A program made the translations under genes and the position numbers. Below, in pieces: positions 33,276-41,697 of a stretch of DNA of 62,543 bases. This DNA comes from Ferroplasma sp. (lineage in GTDB: Archaea > Thermoplasmatota > Thermoplasmata > Thermoplasmatales > Thermoplasmataceae): NCBI RefSeq assembly GCF_031200575.1, contig NZ_CP133597.1, forward strand, positions 1,796,571 to 1,859,113. The letters run 5' to 3'. The notes below the pieces were generated by a model. The model was not told the origin of the DNA, searched no databases, and saw only the letters and a program-made list of their open reading frames with translations. How positions within the stretch are numbered: position 1 is the stretch's first letter; every line of letters begins with the position of its first letter.

Positions 33276-33865
33276 ATGATTAACGGGACATTAAAGCCAA
33301 TATTAAGAAGTGTAAATAAAAAGGAGATCCGGGTATTAAGGCCAGTGGAATACAAAGCTATATGGAATGCATCAGAAAAATATAAGAATCAGGTTATTTT
33401 AGATTGCTTATTGCTTACAGCAGGTAGGATAACAGAACTCAAGGAAATGGAAATAAATAGGGAATGGTTTGATTTTGATGGAAGGAATATACATATAAGG
33501 GAGCATAAGGCGAAGCGAGTGGAAAGAGGAGTTAAAGATAGATATATCCATCTGAGCATCAAAGGCGTAGAAGTAGTAAGGAATTTTATAAATAATAGAT
33601 ATTACATACCATCTTACCAGGCGTTAGAGCAAAATCTCAAGAGATGGGCCATAAAGGGAAATGTGGATCCGAGCTTACCTGAGCGGGAAAGTATTCAGGA
33701 AAACATATGAGTCATGGTTGATATTTTCAATGCCAGATAAGGCAATATCAATATTGCAAAGTACAGGCTATACTCAGGAAGTGGCAATGGAACATTATCT
33801 AAATTTGCCTTTCCGGAGAAAGCGATCGGGTAGCTATGAAGGAGTATGTTGAAGGATGGATGTAG
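33276..33865 (+). pseudogene. Decayed SSV-type tyrosine recombinase
   Basis: The first frame (33276-33710) carries the first catalytic arginine in LLTAGRITELKEM and the beta region through HIREHKAKRVERG. After about 33670 the family sequence moves to the +1 frame: GKVFRKTYESWL (K-x-x-R) and TQEVAMEHYLNLPF with the tyrosine. After about 33825 it moves again (ATG 33836, MKEYVEGWM, stop 33865). Two frameshifts inactivate it. A different, intact integrase is at 42706, so this is a relic of another element or a displaced ancestral integrase. Confidence 0.75.
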
Positions 33866-33905
33866 AGGATGATAGAAGTGAATATGAGGAAGGAGAGTAA
33901 TTAAA

Positions 33906-34400
33906 ATGCAAATTGAAAGAATTGAGAATGAAAAAGGTTGCCGCCATTGTAGCATATATTCAAAAAAGACATTCCAGGGCTTATGGGCAGTATTCTTTGA
34001 CGGTGTATATGATAGATTATTTGACCATCTTTCATGCAGTAAATACTGGTTTATAACCGAACCGTATCATTTGGATGCAGAACTAATTAATTTTGATAAT
34101 TGGTTAACAGAGAACGGCGCATCCCTTTTCTATATAAATCCAGGATACCATTATGATGGGGTAATAACAATGATAATCGTCCCATCCGATTTAGCGAAGT
34201 TTAGTGCAAGAGTGAATATGGTTCTTGATACAAAAAATAGAGATGAATTTGCCTTAGACATAGGAATGTTCAGTTTTAGCTTTGACAAGGCATATGCAAG
34301 GAATGTAATCAGAAACTACCAGCCGCCATCTGCCTATGATTGTGTAAGGTCTGCAATGGATTACCTAACATGGAAAGATATTAAAAAAGGAAGTGATTAA
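33906..34400 (+). CDS. Unknown protein
   Basis: 164 residues, AAGGAGAG upstream. Starts with a Cys-x-x-Cys-like segment (KGCRHCSIYSKK) and is rich in aromatic residues (WAVFFDGVYDRLFDH, ASLFYINPGYHYDGV). Not recognised. It opens a plus-strand cluster of accessory genes located behind the decayed recombinase. Confidence 0.62.
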   Translation: MQIERIENEKGCRHCSIYSKKTFQGLWAVFFDGVYDRLFDHLSCSKYWFITEPYHLDAELINFDNWLTENGASLFYINPGYHYDGVITMIIVPSDLAKFSARVNMVLDTKNRDEFALDIGMFSFSFDKAYARNVIRNYQPPSAYDCVRSAMDYLTWKDIKKGSD

Positions 34401-34401
34401 A

Positions 34402-34722
34402 ATGAATAAAGATACAGTGAGTATAAATGAATTAAATATAGATTCGGCTACTATGACGGGGGTTTGGAATAATACATACCACCATTTCGATTATAATCTC
34501 GATTTTGGGTTCACAATAGAGAAATGGGTATCTCCAGACCAGGCTTTAGAAATGTCAACAAAAGCAATAAGTGACTTCTCAGATTGGCTTGTTAAGAATA
34601 AATTTGACAAGGACGGCAGTATTTATTACGATGTTTGCAAGAGAGGCTTTTTAAAGATGGGGACATTTACCAATCCTTTATGGATATCGCCCCCATCGAC
34701 ACACCCTCCTTTTACAGAATAA
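34402..34722 (+). CDS. Unknown protein
   Basis: 106 residues from ATG 34402 (GGAAGTGAT upstream). Asp/Asn/Trp-rich (DSATMTGVWNNTYHHFDYN, then an amphipathic helix). The C-terminal ISPPSTHPPFTE looks unfolded, and another frame stays open across its end, so its true end may be disturbed by a frameshift. Not recognised. Confidence 0.55.
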   Translation: MNKDTVSINELNIDSATMTGVWNNTYHHFDYNLDFGFTIEKWVSPDQALEMSTKAISDFSDWLVKNKFDKDGSIYYDVCKRGFLKMGTFTNPLWISPPSTHPPFTE

Positions 34723-34726
34723 AGTA

Positions 34727-35435
34727 GTGCCTCTTGAAAAATCAGGCCTTGACTCACATTCTGCGGATTTCGAGTCTTATTTTATCGTTTATGGGATTAG
34801 TGGCACCCCGTTTAAAGGAATGGTTTTTGTTATCCAGGCAAAAAAAGGGTGACCTTTACGATGACCAGGATAAATATTTAGGCAATCACCAGTTTATTTT
34901 TACCACGCAGTTAGATAGGATAATGGGAAACATAGACGTTGAGATTAGAACTCCTAGTGTTATGATAGACCTTAACCCTGAAACCCAACTGGCAAGATAT
35001 GGCAACTTTAAGGCTACTCCGGAAAACATATTTAACGTTTCTACATCTCCTCTAATAAAGAATGGCAACCGGGAAAGCCTGAAATATTCCATTATCCCAC
35101 CGGACTCGAAAAAATTAAATTCATTGTCTATTAGATCAGCCAGTTACGAAACTTTATATGATAAATCAAGGTATGACATGAAGATAGATATACCAAGCGC
35201 CTTCAATCAGAGGGAGAATGATGTAGAAATTGAACCACAACAGGCATTTGCAGAGCAGGTTCGTAAGTTCATGGGCGATGATATCAAATGGAGAGTTAAA
35301 GGTGTAGCAGATTCGTTTTCGATAGAATATGCACCCTATGAAACAATAGAAGATGTGTTTAATCTAGCAAAATCCATAGCTAATAATGCACATACAGCAA
35401 TAAGAAGTGGTAAAAAAACTGGAGGGAGTGAGTAA
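34727..35435 (+). pseudogene. Unknown protein interrupted at a seven-A run
   Basis: A GTG at 34727 opens a well-behaved frame (VPLEKSGLDSHSADFESYF through GMVFVIQAKKG) that stops at 34850-34852, right after seven A and three G (34840-34849). The following sequence in the +1 frame continues naturally (DLYDDQDKYLGNHQFIF, DVEIRTPSVMIDLNPETQ) to 35435. A frame from TTG 34734 also covers the whole length but its first 40 residues look like a shadow. Loss or gain of one A would explain both. Product not recognised. Confidence 0.6.
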
Positions 35436-35436
35436 A

Positions 35437-35559
35437 ATGGATTATTCAGACAGATGCCCAAAATGCGGGCATTCATTGGACAGCCATGAGAGAATGGAAG
35501 GAGATTATTACTGTATAGACTGTGGCGATTTCTGCTATTCAGAGAACGATGATGATTAG
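35437..35559 (+). CDS. Small zinc-ribbon protein
   Basis: 40 residues, GGAGGGAGTGAG upstream of ATG 35437. CPKCGH and CIDCGDFC form one zinc ribbon; the tail is acidic. It sits between the unknown interrupted gene and two minigenes, all closely spaced. Role unknown, likely a binding adaptor. Confidence 0.66.
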   Translation: MDYSDRCPKCGHSLDSHERMEGDYYCIDCGDFCYSENDDD

Positions 35560-35650
35560 GACTGATGAAAATATTATAACCGGTAACAATATTATTTCAT
35601 GGAATGATGTAAAAGACATGGAAGCAATAGATTTACGGTGCGAAAAATGA
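35552..35650 (+). CDS. Minigene related to the C-terminus of the product at 35755
   Basis: 32 residues (starts MIRTDENIITGNNIISWNDV). The stretch from DENIITG to DLR parallels LIKTEHSIIPWKDIKEMNVIDL in the 35755-35946 product, so one is a partial duplicate of the other. It overlaps the zinc-ribbon gene. It may be a remnant and not a working gene. Confidence 0.4.
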   Translation: MIRTDENIITGNNIISWNDVKDMEAIDLRCEK

Positions 35651-35733
35651 AAGAAAATGCAATATATTGTGGAGTTCGCGGGCGTGTATTTAGCAATACA
35701 GTGGAAGTCTCTGAGAACAGCATAGATTTATAA
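35647..35733 (+). CDS. Possible 28-residue minigene
   Basis: Start overlaps the preceding stop (ATGA). Reads MKENAIYCGVRGRVFSNTV and ends SENSIDL, resembling the N-terminal beta part of small Sm/SH3-like proteins. Together with its neighbours it may be a fragmented duplicate of the 35755 gene. Confidence 0.3.
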   Translation: MKENAIYCGVRGRVFSNTVEVSENSIDL

Positions 35734-35754
35734 AGTGGTTGAGGTTGAATTTAA

Positions 35755-35946
35755 ATGAATGATATAATGCTGGAAATTGATAGAGATTTCTGGATAGGCA
35801 GATATGTAGAAATAGTAACCTGGAAAGGTACTCATATTTTAGCCCTCATAATTGATTTAGATCATGACCTTATAAAAACAGAACATAGCATTATTCCATG
35901 GAAAGATATAAAGGAAATGAACGTAATAGATTTATCACGGAAATGA
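35755..35946 (+). CDS. Small beta-rich protein of unknown function
   Basis: 63 residues, GAGGTTGA upstream. Alternating hydrophobic strands (FWIGRYVEIVTWKGTHILAL) suggest an Sm- or SH3-like barrel, with a C-terminal SIIPWKDIKEMNVIDL. Two minigenes upstream look like partial relatives. Function unknown. Confidence 0.6.
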   Translation: MNDIMLEIDRDFWIGRYVEIVTWKGTHILALIIDLDHDLIKTEHSIIPWKDIKEMNVIDLSRK

Positions 35947-36042
35947 AAGTTTTGCTTTCTATTAAACCAGAGATATGCTATAGAAACAGGTAATATTAAC
36001 AAATTTAAACCGTACAAACATCATATAAGGCCACACAATCAG

Positions 36043-36070
36043 ATTTATATAAATGAATAATATTTATAAA
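36043..36070 (+). promoter_or_regulatory. TATA elements of the membrane protein gene at 36094
   Basis: TTTATATAAAT (36043-36053) and TTTATAAAG (36062-36070). The second is centred about 27 bases before ATG 36094, the spacing of a leaderless archaeal transcript. Confidence 0.5.
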
Positions 36071-36093
36071 GACAAAAAGGATAAGTATTTTAA

Positions 36094-36573
36094 ATGGACA
36101 ATTCAATAAGCAAATCCAAAAGGATATGGCAATACTGGTCAGAACATATAGAATTGTCGGGGCTATTAGTCGGAATATGGATCTTATTTGTTAGTCTATC
36201 ACAACAAGAACTAAAGGAATTGCCCAGATCTGTCATACCATTTCTGGTTACGATTCTTGCTACTTTGCTTGGATTGACATTTACAGCATTCTCTATACTT
36301 GTTGCAATAACACCAAGTATAAGAAAAGACTTTGTCAGGACAGTTACATTCGATAATATAGGCAAAACATTTTACATCACACTTATTATTCAATTTTTAA
36401 CATTAATATTATCTCTTATGGATTATATATTTTTCAGTACAGACTTATATTATTACATTTTATTGGCAAGCACTTTTGGTACATTTTTTTCTCTTGGATT
36501 CTTACTTTATCTTGTAAGAGACATATTTGGTTTATTCAGAGTGGTAAGGGGAATGGTATCGAGAAGACAGTGA
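36094..36573 (+). CDS. Four-helix membrane protein of unknown function
   Basis: 159 residues with about four membrane helices (near 22-37, 47-72, 89-110 and 118-140) and a basic C-terminus (RVVRGMVSRRQ). It is transcribed toward the minus-strand restriction operon and ends five bases from the last gene of it. Not recognised; a toxin-like or immunity-type effector is possible from context only. Confidence 0.62.
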   Translation: MDNSISKSKRIWQYWSEHIELSGLLVGIWILFVSLSQQELKELPRSVIPFLVTILATLLGLTFTAFSILVAITPSIRKDFVRTVTFDNIGKTFYITLIIQFLTLILSLMDYIFFSTDLYYYILLASTFGTFFSLGFLLYLVRDIFGLFRVVRGMVSRRQ

Positions 36574-36577
36574 TTTC

Positions 36578-37558
36578 TTAAATGTTATAAAAATCATTCA
36601 GTGTCGGCAGCTTGTTGGAAATGTCATCTTTATTCTTGCTCAAGATATCATACATAGATTTCTGTATGCTGTTCCTTAACTTTTTATAGTCATTAATGCT
36701 TTTAATTATCGGCATTTCTACTGTAACTGGATAATAAAGAAAGTTATTGTTAAGCAAGTCAAATATTCCATCTTCAGTAGATACTTTCAATTTCTCTAGC
36801 TTTTTGTCCCTATTTTTAATAAATAAATCATTTATTTTTTCATATCTATCATCATTAAAATGTGGCTTAAATTTAAATGATATTGTTGCAGAAAAATTAA
36901 AAGTAGTGCCGTCTGCCAAAGCTCTTAACCTTTTAGATGCCGGACCTAGAAATCTTTCAAGATATTCTAAATCAATACTTCCAAGTGATAATTTATAATT
37001 GTGGACAGACGATTCATTTTTTATTATAACTTTTATTAGTTGATTTGTTGGAATAGGTAGTATAGAGTCAAAGTTATGGTTTAAATTTAATTTAAATAAA
37101 GAATTTTTAAAAATCTCTCCAGCCCTTTTGTTTAATACATTTACAGAATCTTTATTGTATTGCCCAAGCATGATATTGCTTTTAGTATCTATAACGAAAT
37201 ACGAAGATTCAAGTAAAAAGTGGGATGGAGAATTTGCTAATACTTCCTCCTGAAGCTTATCTAGGTCTATCATGCTTACAGCCTCATTCCTTAGCCTCAA
37301 TAGCCTGCCAAAAATAATTCCGTCAGGTTTTATTTCTTCAGGAATCACATTTCCATCCTCATCCTCCCAATACGGCTTGTCGGTAATGATTGAATATAAT
37401 ATTTTTTCACCGTTATGGTTTGTTTCATATATATTTGATCTTATATGGTTTATAGATGTATACGGCAAAAACTTATCCAATTCCCATTTATAATCACGGC
37501 TTAAAATTTGTAACGGATAAAAAATATAAGATCTAGTATTGTCTTTTGCCATAATCAT
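36578..37558 (-). CDS. Unknown protein in the restriction operon
   Basis: 326 residues, ATG 37558 overlapping the stop of a GHKL-ATPase fragment (ATGA). Mixed alpha/beta with no visible catalytic motif; notable segments are DGIIFGRLLRLRNEAV and LGSIDLEYLERFLGPASKRLR, and a beta-rich TTFNFSATISFKFKPHF. Soluble. Its place downstream of a type IIG enzyme suggests a defence-linked role, but the family was not recognised. Confidence 0.65.
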   Translation of the reverse strand: MIMAKDNTRSYIFYPLQILSRDYKWELDKFLPYTSINHIRSNIYETNHNGEKILYSIITDKPYWEDEDGNVIPEEIKPDGIIFGRLLRLRNEAVSMIDLDKLQEEVLANSPSHFLLESSYFVIDTKSNIMLGQYNKDSVNVLNKRAGEIFKNSLFKLNLNHNFDSILPIPTNQLIKVIIKNESSVHNYKLSLGSIDLEYLERFLGPASKRLRALADGTTFNFSATISFKFKPHFNDDRYEKINDLFIKNRDKKLEKLKVSTEDGIFDLLNNNFLYYPVTVEMPIIKSINDYKKLRNSIQKSMYDILSKNKDDISNKLPTLNDFYNI

Positions 37559-37779
37559 TTCACCTTTTTAACATTACCCTTTAAAAACTGCTTTATGCCC
37601 TTTCCATCATCGGATATTTCAAAGGCATTCCACTGGAGTCGCATATTCACTTCATTAGCTTTGGTATCAACGGCATTCCCTATATATTCCATTAGCCAGG
37701 CAGTACTTCCAGAATACTGCGTTCTCCCGATTTCATTTATTATTCCCGCCTATACCACTGGTTTTAATTCATCATCCAA
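37555..37779 (-). pseudogene. GHKL-type ATPase fragment with in-frame TAG
   Basis: From TTG 37779 (AGAGGTG upstream) 74 codons follow with a TAG at codon 10 (37750-37752). The rest matches the N-terminal ATP-binding part of GHKL ATPases: STAWLMEYIGNAVDTKANEV (N box) and AFEISDDGKGI (G1 box). It then ends abruptly, lacking the lid and G2 box. It lies between the type IIG gene and the unknown gene it overlaps. Likely a truncated remnant of a larger ATPase. Confidence 0.6.
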
Positions 37780-37797
37780 TTTTTTCACCTCTTATTA

Positions 37798-40521
37798 TTA
37801 ACTGCTTTCTTCTATTACCTTCTTTTCCTCTTCTGTTATACCATATATCTCGTAGGCTTTATTATTAATCTCTTTTTCTAGAGAATTTATTTCATCTTTC
37901 AGTTTCCTTATCTTATCAGTTAGTTTATTTTTTGATTCATTTAACTCTTTATTGAGTTCTAACAACTTATCTACTCTTGTTTCAAAGTAGGATTGTTCCT
38001 CCTTTGGAAGCTCTTTTATTGGGATTTTGCCCGAATAGCCCCTATTAAAGTGCATAGTTCTTATGGCTCTTGAATAGATAAATATATAAGCATAATAAGA
38101 AATTATTTTTGAGTTTAATAAAGCAAGGATATACTTCGGATTAAAATTAGGAGCCGTGATAATTATGTTATCAACAGTGTTTAGGGTTAATATGCCTTTT
38201 GAATCATATGTCGCAGTTATTTTTATATGGTCTTTAATAAATGCAACAATGTCTTGGGCCATTATTTTTGGTAGCCTTAGATTTTTTACTTTACTTATCT
38301 CAGGGATTTCATTAACATTTATGTAATAATTATGATAATCGCCTATGTAAAATCTCTGAATTTCCTTACCACTTATTATCCGCTCTCCCTCTGTATTCCC
38401 TTTTGAAATTAATTTTTGAACACCAAGCCCAGCAAAAATATCCGATATATCTCCAAGTAAAACGGATCCAGTATTCATTTTGTCATAAATTGCCTTTTCT
38501 ATATAATTTGATATAAAATTAATTGTATTGTTCTTGATAATTTCACCGTAGTTTATTTCGGTTATGGATGTATTGGACGTATTCAGGTTAGATACCAGGA
38601 ATACTTTATCAGAGGGTTTTTGTTTCTGTTTTCTCATGATAATTATTACCTGTTCCAGGAGTACATCAGTGAATGCCATACTAACATCTACTGCAGTCAG
38701 TAACTGTGTATCCTCATAAATAGTTCTTCTTATGGGCTTCCAGGAATCTACATATGCAAAGGATTTTGGTATAATTAGGCCAATGTATCCATTCCTTGTA
38801 AGTAAGTCTATACCCTTTTTTATAAATAAAGCAGCAGAATTAACAACGCCATTAGATAGTATTTTAAAATTTTTAGCATTCCTAAGTATATCATCAGATT
38901 TTATGTTGAAATAAGGTGGGTTGCCGATAACAATATCAAATCCGCCATTTTTCATTATTTCCGGGAATTCTACCTCCCATTTAAAAGCATTATCAGCAGA
39001 AATTGTGGTGTCATCAATCAAGCTGTTTCCTACTTTTATGTTGCTTTGAAGTAATGGCAATCTCTGTTTTCTTTCCGATATCTGCAATAGCAAATTCAAC
39101 TGGGCTATCTCTACAGCTTTAGGGTCCAGGTCAACACCAAATATATTGTTCTTTAGAATCTCAGTTTTTGTTGAGTAAAACTCCAGTTCGCTTTCCTGGC
39201 TCTCCGACTCAAATTTGGATTGCTTTATAGTTCTTGCTGATTTTGGTAGGGTTTTATTTTTTGAATAATACTCATTCCAGTAATTCTCAAGCTCCTTGTA
39301 AGCCTTTATCAAAAAGCTTCCGGAACCACAGGAGGGGTCAAGGATTTTTACATTGCGTATTTCCTCTGGCGAATGGGTCTTGATATATTCGCCTACAGTG
39401 TGCTTTACCATGTAATCAACAATGTAAGAAGGAGTATAGTAGATTCCCTGTTCTTTTCTATGGGCCTTTGAACCCTCTAACTTAGCCCGCTTTGGTGTTG
39501 ATTTTAGGATATTTCCAAGGTACTGTTCATATATGTTACCAAGAACATCTGATTCTATTAATGAGAAATCATACCTATAAGAATCATCTTTGGCCTCATT
39601 TAGCCCCTCTATAACTTCCTTAAGAGCTTCATTGTCTATATACAGGTCATCGCATAAATGGTGTGCAAACAATTTGCTATTGTAGTTATCATCATAATAC
39701 TTATAGGTTTTAGATATTTCCTTAACAAGATGGCCTTTCCCTTTGGCATGCCATTGCCTAGCGTTGGAGAGCAATTGGTTCTCCTCAAGGATCCTGTCCT
39801 CAGCGTTTCTTATGAATATCAGGCGGTCCAGTATCCTCTGTACTGATTCGTCCAGTTCATCCTGTGATAAATTCTTGTCCTGGTTGTTTCTTAATATATC
39901 CTTTGACAATATGTCCCTAAAATGTATCATATCCTGCAATAGCTGCTTGCTTATGGGATTCTTGACCTGTTTCCTTCCATACTTTGATGCTATCCTATCA
40001 AGTTCACCATTTTCAAAGGCCTTTTTGGAAAGGTATTCGAACCTGGAATCGCTAAGAAAGTCATCCGGGTGTAAAACAAAAAATACGCTGCTTCCGTAAT
40101 TTGATGTCTTCCAATCTGCATTAAAAACAGCTAAAGTTTCGAAATTGGTCAGGATTGCCCAGGAACATGACTTCATCCATGCATAGTCTATTGCCTGGGT
40201 AACGTATTTTGAATTTGTATAGATATTTTCTTCTCTTAAGGATTTAGCTTCAAGGAAAAATGCAGGTATTCCATTTATCCTGAATCCATAATCTACCCTC
40301 TTCTTTGATATAGCTTCCTCAGCACTTATAGAATCGTTTGTTTCGCCCCTGTTGGAAACATTCCATCCCAGGGCTTCAAATAAAGGTATTATGAAATCCT
40401 TCTTTGTTTCTTCTTCCTTGTAGTTTCTGATTGCACCGGATTTCTTTATCTGTTTATACTTTGAAATAAGTTCCACAACCCTCTCGAAATCAATATTATA
40501 TTCTTTTTTTGTATCATTCAT
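37798..40521 (-). CDS. Type IIG restriction-modification enzyme (Eco57I-like)
   Basis: 907 residues. The N-terminal PD-(D/E)XK nuclease has D77 (RVDYGF) and E91-A-K93 (FFLEAKS). The amino-methyltransferase follows: SAM motif I DPSCGSGSF near residue 394 and catalytic motif IV NPPY near 534 (IVIGNPPYF), of the N6-adenine gamma class. The C-terminal target-recognition region ends in a long coiled coil (KLLELNKELNESKNKL). It cuts and methylates DNA in one chain. Its ATG overlaps the upstream 49-residue gene (ATGA). On an element it would protect its host from other invaders or act as an addiction module. Confidence 0.9.
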   Translation of the reverse strand: MNDTKKEYNIDFERVVELISKYKQIKKSGAIRNYKEEETKKDFIIPLFEALGWNVSNRGETNDSISAEEAISKKRVDYGFRINGIPAFFLEAKSLREENIYTNSKYVTQAIDYAWMKSCSWAILTNFETLAVFNADWKTSNYGSSVFFVLHPDDFLSDSRFEYLSKKAFENGELDRIASKYGRKQVKNPISKQLLQDMIHFRDILSKDILRNNQDKNLSQDELDESVQRILDRLIFIRNAEDRILEENQLLSNARQWHAKGKGHLVKEISKTYKYYDDNYNSKLFAHHLCDDLYIDNEALKEVIEGLNEAKDDSYRYDFSLIESDVLGNIYEQYLGNILKSTPKRAKLEGSKAHRKEQGIYYTPSYIVDYMVKHTVGEYIKTHSPEEIRNVKILDPSCGSGSFLIKAYKELENYWNEYYSKNKTLPKSARTIKQSKFESESQESELEFYSTKTEILKNNIFGVDLDPKAVEIAQLNLLLQISERKQRLPLLQSNIKVGNSLIDDTTISADNAFKWEVEFPEIMKNGGFDIVIGNPPYFNIKSDDILRNAKNFKILSNGVVNSAALFIKKGIDLLTRNGYIGLIIPKSFAYVDSWKPIRRTIYEDTQLLTAVDVSMAFTDVLLEQVIIIMRKQKQKPSDKVFLVSNLNTSNTSITEINYGEIIKNNTINFISNYIEKAIYDKMNTGSVLLGDISDIFAGLGVQKLISKGNTEGERIISGKEIQRFYIGDYHNYYINVNEIPEISKVKNLRLPKIMAQDIVAFIKDHIKITATYDSKGILTLNTVDNIIITAPNFNPKYILALLNSKIISYYAYIFIYSRAIRTMHFNRGYSGKIPIKELPKEEQSYFETRVDKLLELNKELNESKNKLTDKIRKLKDEINSLEKEINNKAYEIYGITEEEKKVIEESS

Positions 40522-40667
40522 TCTCCCATCCCACTTGTCAGATAACCATAGAATACCTTAGAAATAATTTTCTCGCCTTCTGGCGTGTGCCATATGGCCA
40601 TTAATCTGCTTATCTCATTTTTTGAACATGCTTCATTGTCGAAGTATTTATTTTTATTATCCATCAT
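40518..40667 (-). CDS. Small protein upstream of the restriction enzyme
   Basis: 49 residues (starts MMDNKNKYFDNEACSKNEI), AAAAGGTG upstream, coupled to the type IIG gene by ATGA overlap. It contains a helical EISRLMAIWHTPEGEKIISKV. Such leaders in restriction operons are sometimes controllers, but it lacks a recognisable helix-turn-helix. Confidence 0.6.
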   Translation of the reverse strand: MMDNKNKYFDNEACSKNEISRLMAIWHTPEGEKIISKVFYGYLTSGMGE

Positions 40668-40765
40668 ATTACACCTTTTCTAATATATCCTCTTGCGTTC
40701 TGGATTTGAACTATTCTTGCACATGGGTAAGGAAATGAGCCTGAATGTGCAACGCCAGTAACCAT
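40664..40765 (-). CDS. Possible 33-residue minigene in the restriction operon
   Basis: Starts at ATG 40765 (MVTGVAHSGSFPYPCARIV) and its TGA overlaps the next ATG. No clear ribosome site. Real status uncertain; supported by coupling and plausible codons only. Confidence 0.35.
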   Translation of the reverse strand: MVTGVAHSGSFPYPCARIVQIQNARGYIRKGVI

Positions 40766-40776
40766 AGTAGAGTCAT

Positions 40777-41697
40777 TTATGAGTTTATTGTGATTGTATT
40801 GGACGTAGAAGAGTAGTAGTTATCTTTTACAATGAAATATGCAGTAAATGGACCTGAGCCGTTTTCGGTCACAGAATAGGAATATGAATGAGATGAAGAA
40901 GCAACGGACATATAGCAGGACCCGTTTATGTATAGATAATAGGTAAGGCCAATATTATGGGTATCGCCGCCAGAAGAGTGCATATTAATGTCAAAGCAGG
41001 TATATGGGGCAAAAGTACACGAATCATTTGTTACATTTGAAGCGGAAATACTTATGGCAGCTGGGGGGCTGTAAACCTGAACCTGGCCAGCCTGCCCGGA
41101 GAAATGGTATGGACCGTGGGAGAGGGAATAATTAATGGTTACATTGCCTGGAGAAGAAGGGCTAATTGTTAGGGAACTACCTGTATGTGAAATCCCAGGA
41201 GCAGAAAGAGTCATGTTGTCGGCAGAGGTGGATGCTGTGATTTTATCAGATACACCAGTATCTATATGGGTATGCTGGCATGAAAATGAAACTGGGGGAA
41301 AAGTGTAGAGCTGGACAGTTTTGGAAGTAGAAAATGAATTATAAACAACTTTGAATGTCAGAGTATGAAGGCCAGGAACGGAAAGAATATCACATAGCTC
41401 AATAGCCTGGGTAAAAGTACTGGGGAATTGTATTGTCTGGTTTCCGGTTACAGTTCCGGAGAATATTATACTTCCATTGGTAATGACCTGGTATTCAGCG
41501 GTTTTAGACGAATCAACATGGGCTGTAAAGGTCGGCATATCGGATGAGCCATTCATCATGGTATTTGAAGAAGAGGTTACAGAGGAAACCTGAATTCCAG
41601 GATTAACGTATCCTTGGCCTGACAAAACAAAATATGTGCCAGCACCTGCACCAACAATAACAACTGCAATAATAATAGACAGTATTTTTTTATTCAA
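40777..41697 (-). CDS. Secreted Ser/Thr-rich, cysteine-containing surface protein
   Basis: 306 residues. Signal anchor (ILSIIIAVVIVGAGAGTYFVL), then beta-rich repeats of about 90 residues with NGSIIFSGTVTGNQTIQF-type turns. Seven or more cysteines (ELCDIL, FSCQHTH, NDSCTFAPYTCF, GSCYM) suggest disulfides outside the cell. The start is next to the upstream regulator's stop. It resembles the element's own surface proteins in style, so it may be an attachment or exclusion factor. No known family. Confidence 0.68.
   Translation of the reverse strand: MNKKILSIIIAVVIVGAGAGTYFVLSGQGYVNPGIQVSSVTSSSNTMMNGSSDMPTFTAHVDSSKTAEYQVITNGSIIFSGTVTGNQTIQFPSTFTQAIELCDILSVPGLHTLTFKVVYNSFSTSKTVQLYTFPPVSFSCQHTHIDTGVSDKITASTSADNMTLSAPGISHTGSSLTISPSSPGNVTINYSLSHGPYHFSGQAGQVQVYSPPAAISISASNVTNDSCTFAPYTCFDINMHSSGGDTHNIGLTYYLYINGSCYMSVASSSHSYSYSVTENGSGPFTAYFIVKDNYYSSTSNTITINS

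Noticed and set aside
37750-37752. In-frame TAG in the GHKL fragment as a possible pyrrolysine codon.
   Set aside because: No pyrrolysine genes are visible and this is not a methanogen context; the gene is also truncated, so simple decay is enough.
40690-40720. GTTCAAATC-like T-arm (minus strand) between the secreted-protein and restriction genes.
   Set aside because: The flanking bases do not pair as a T-stem and no tRNA body is present; it is within a minigene frame.
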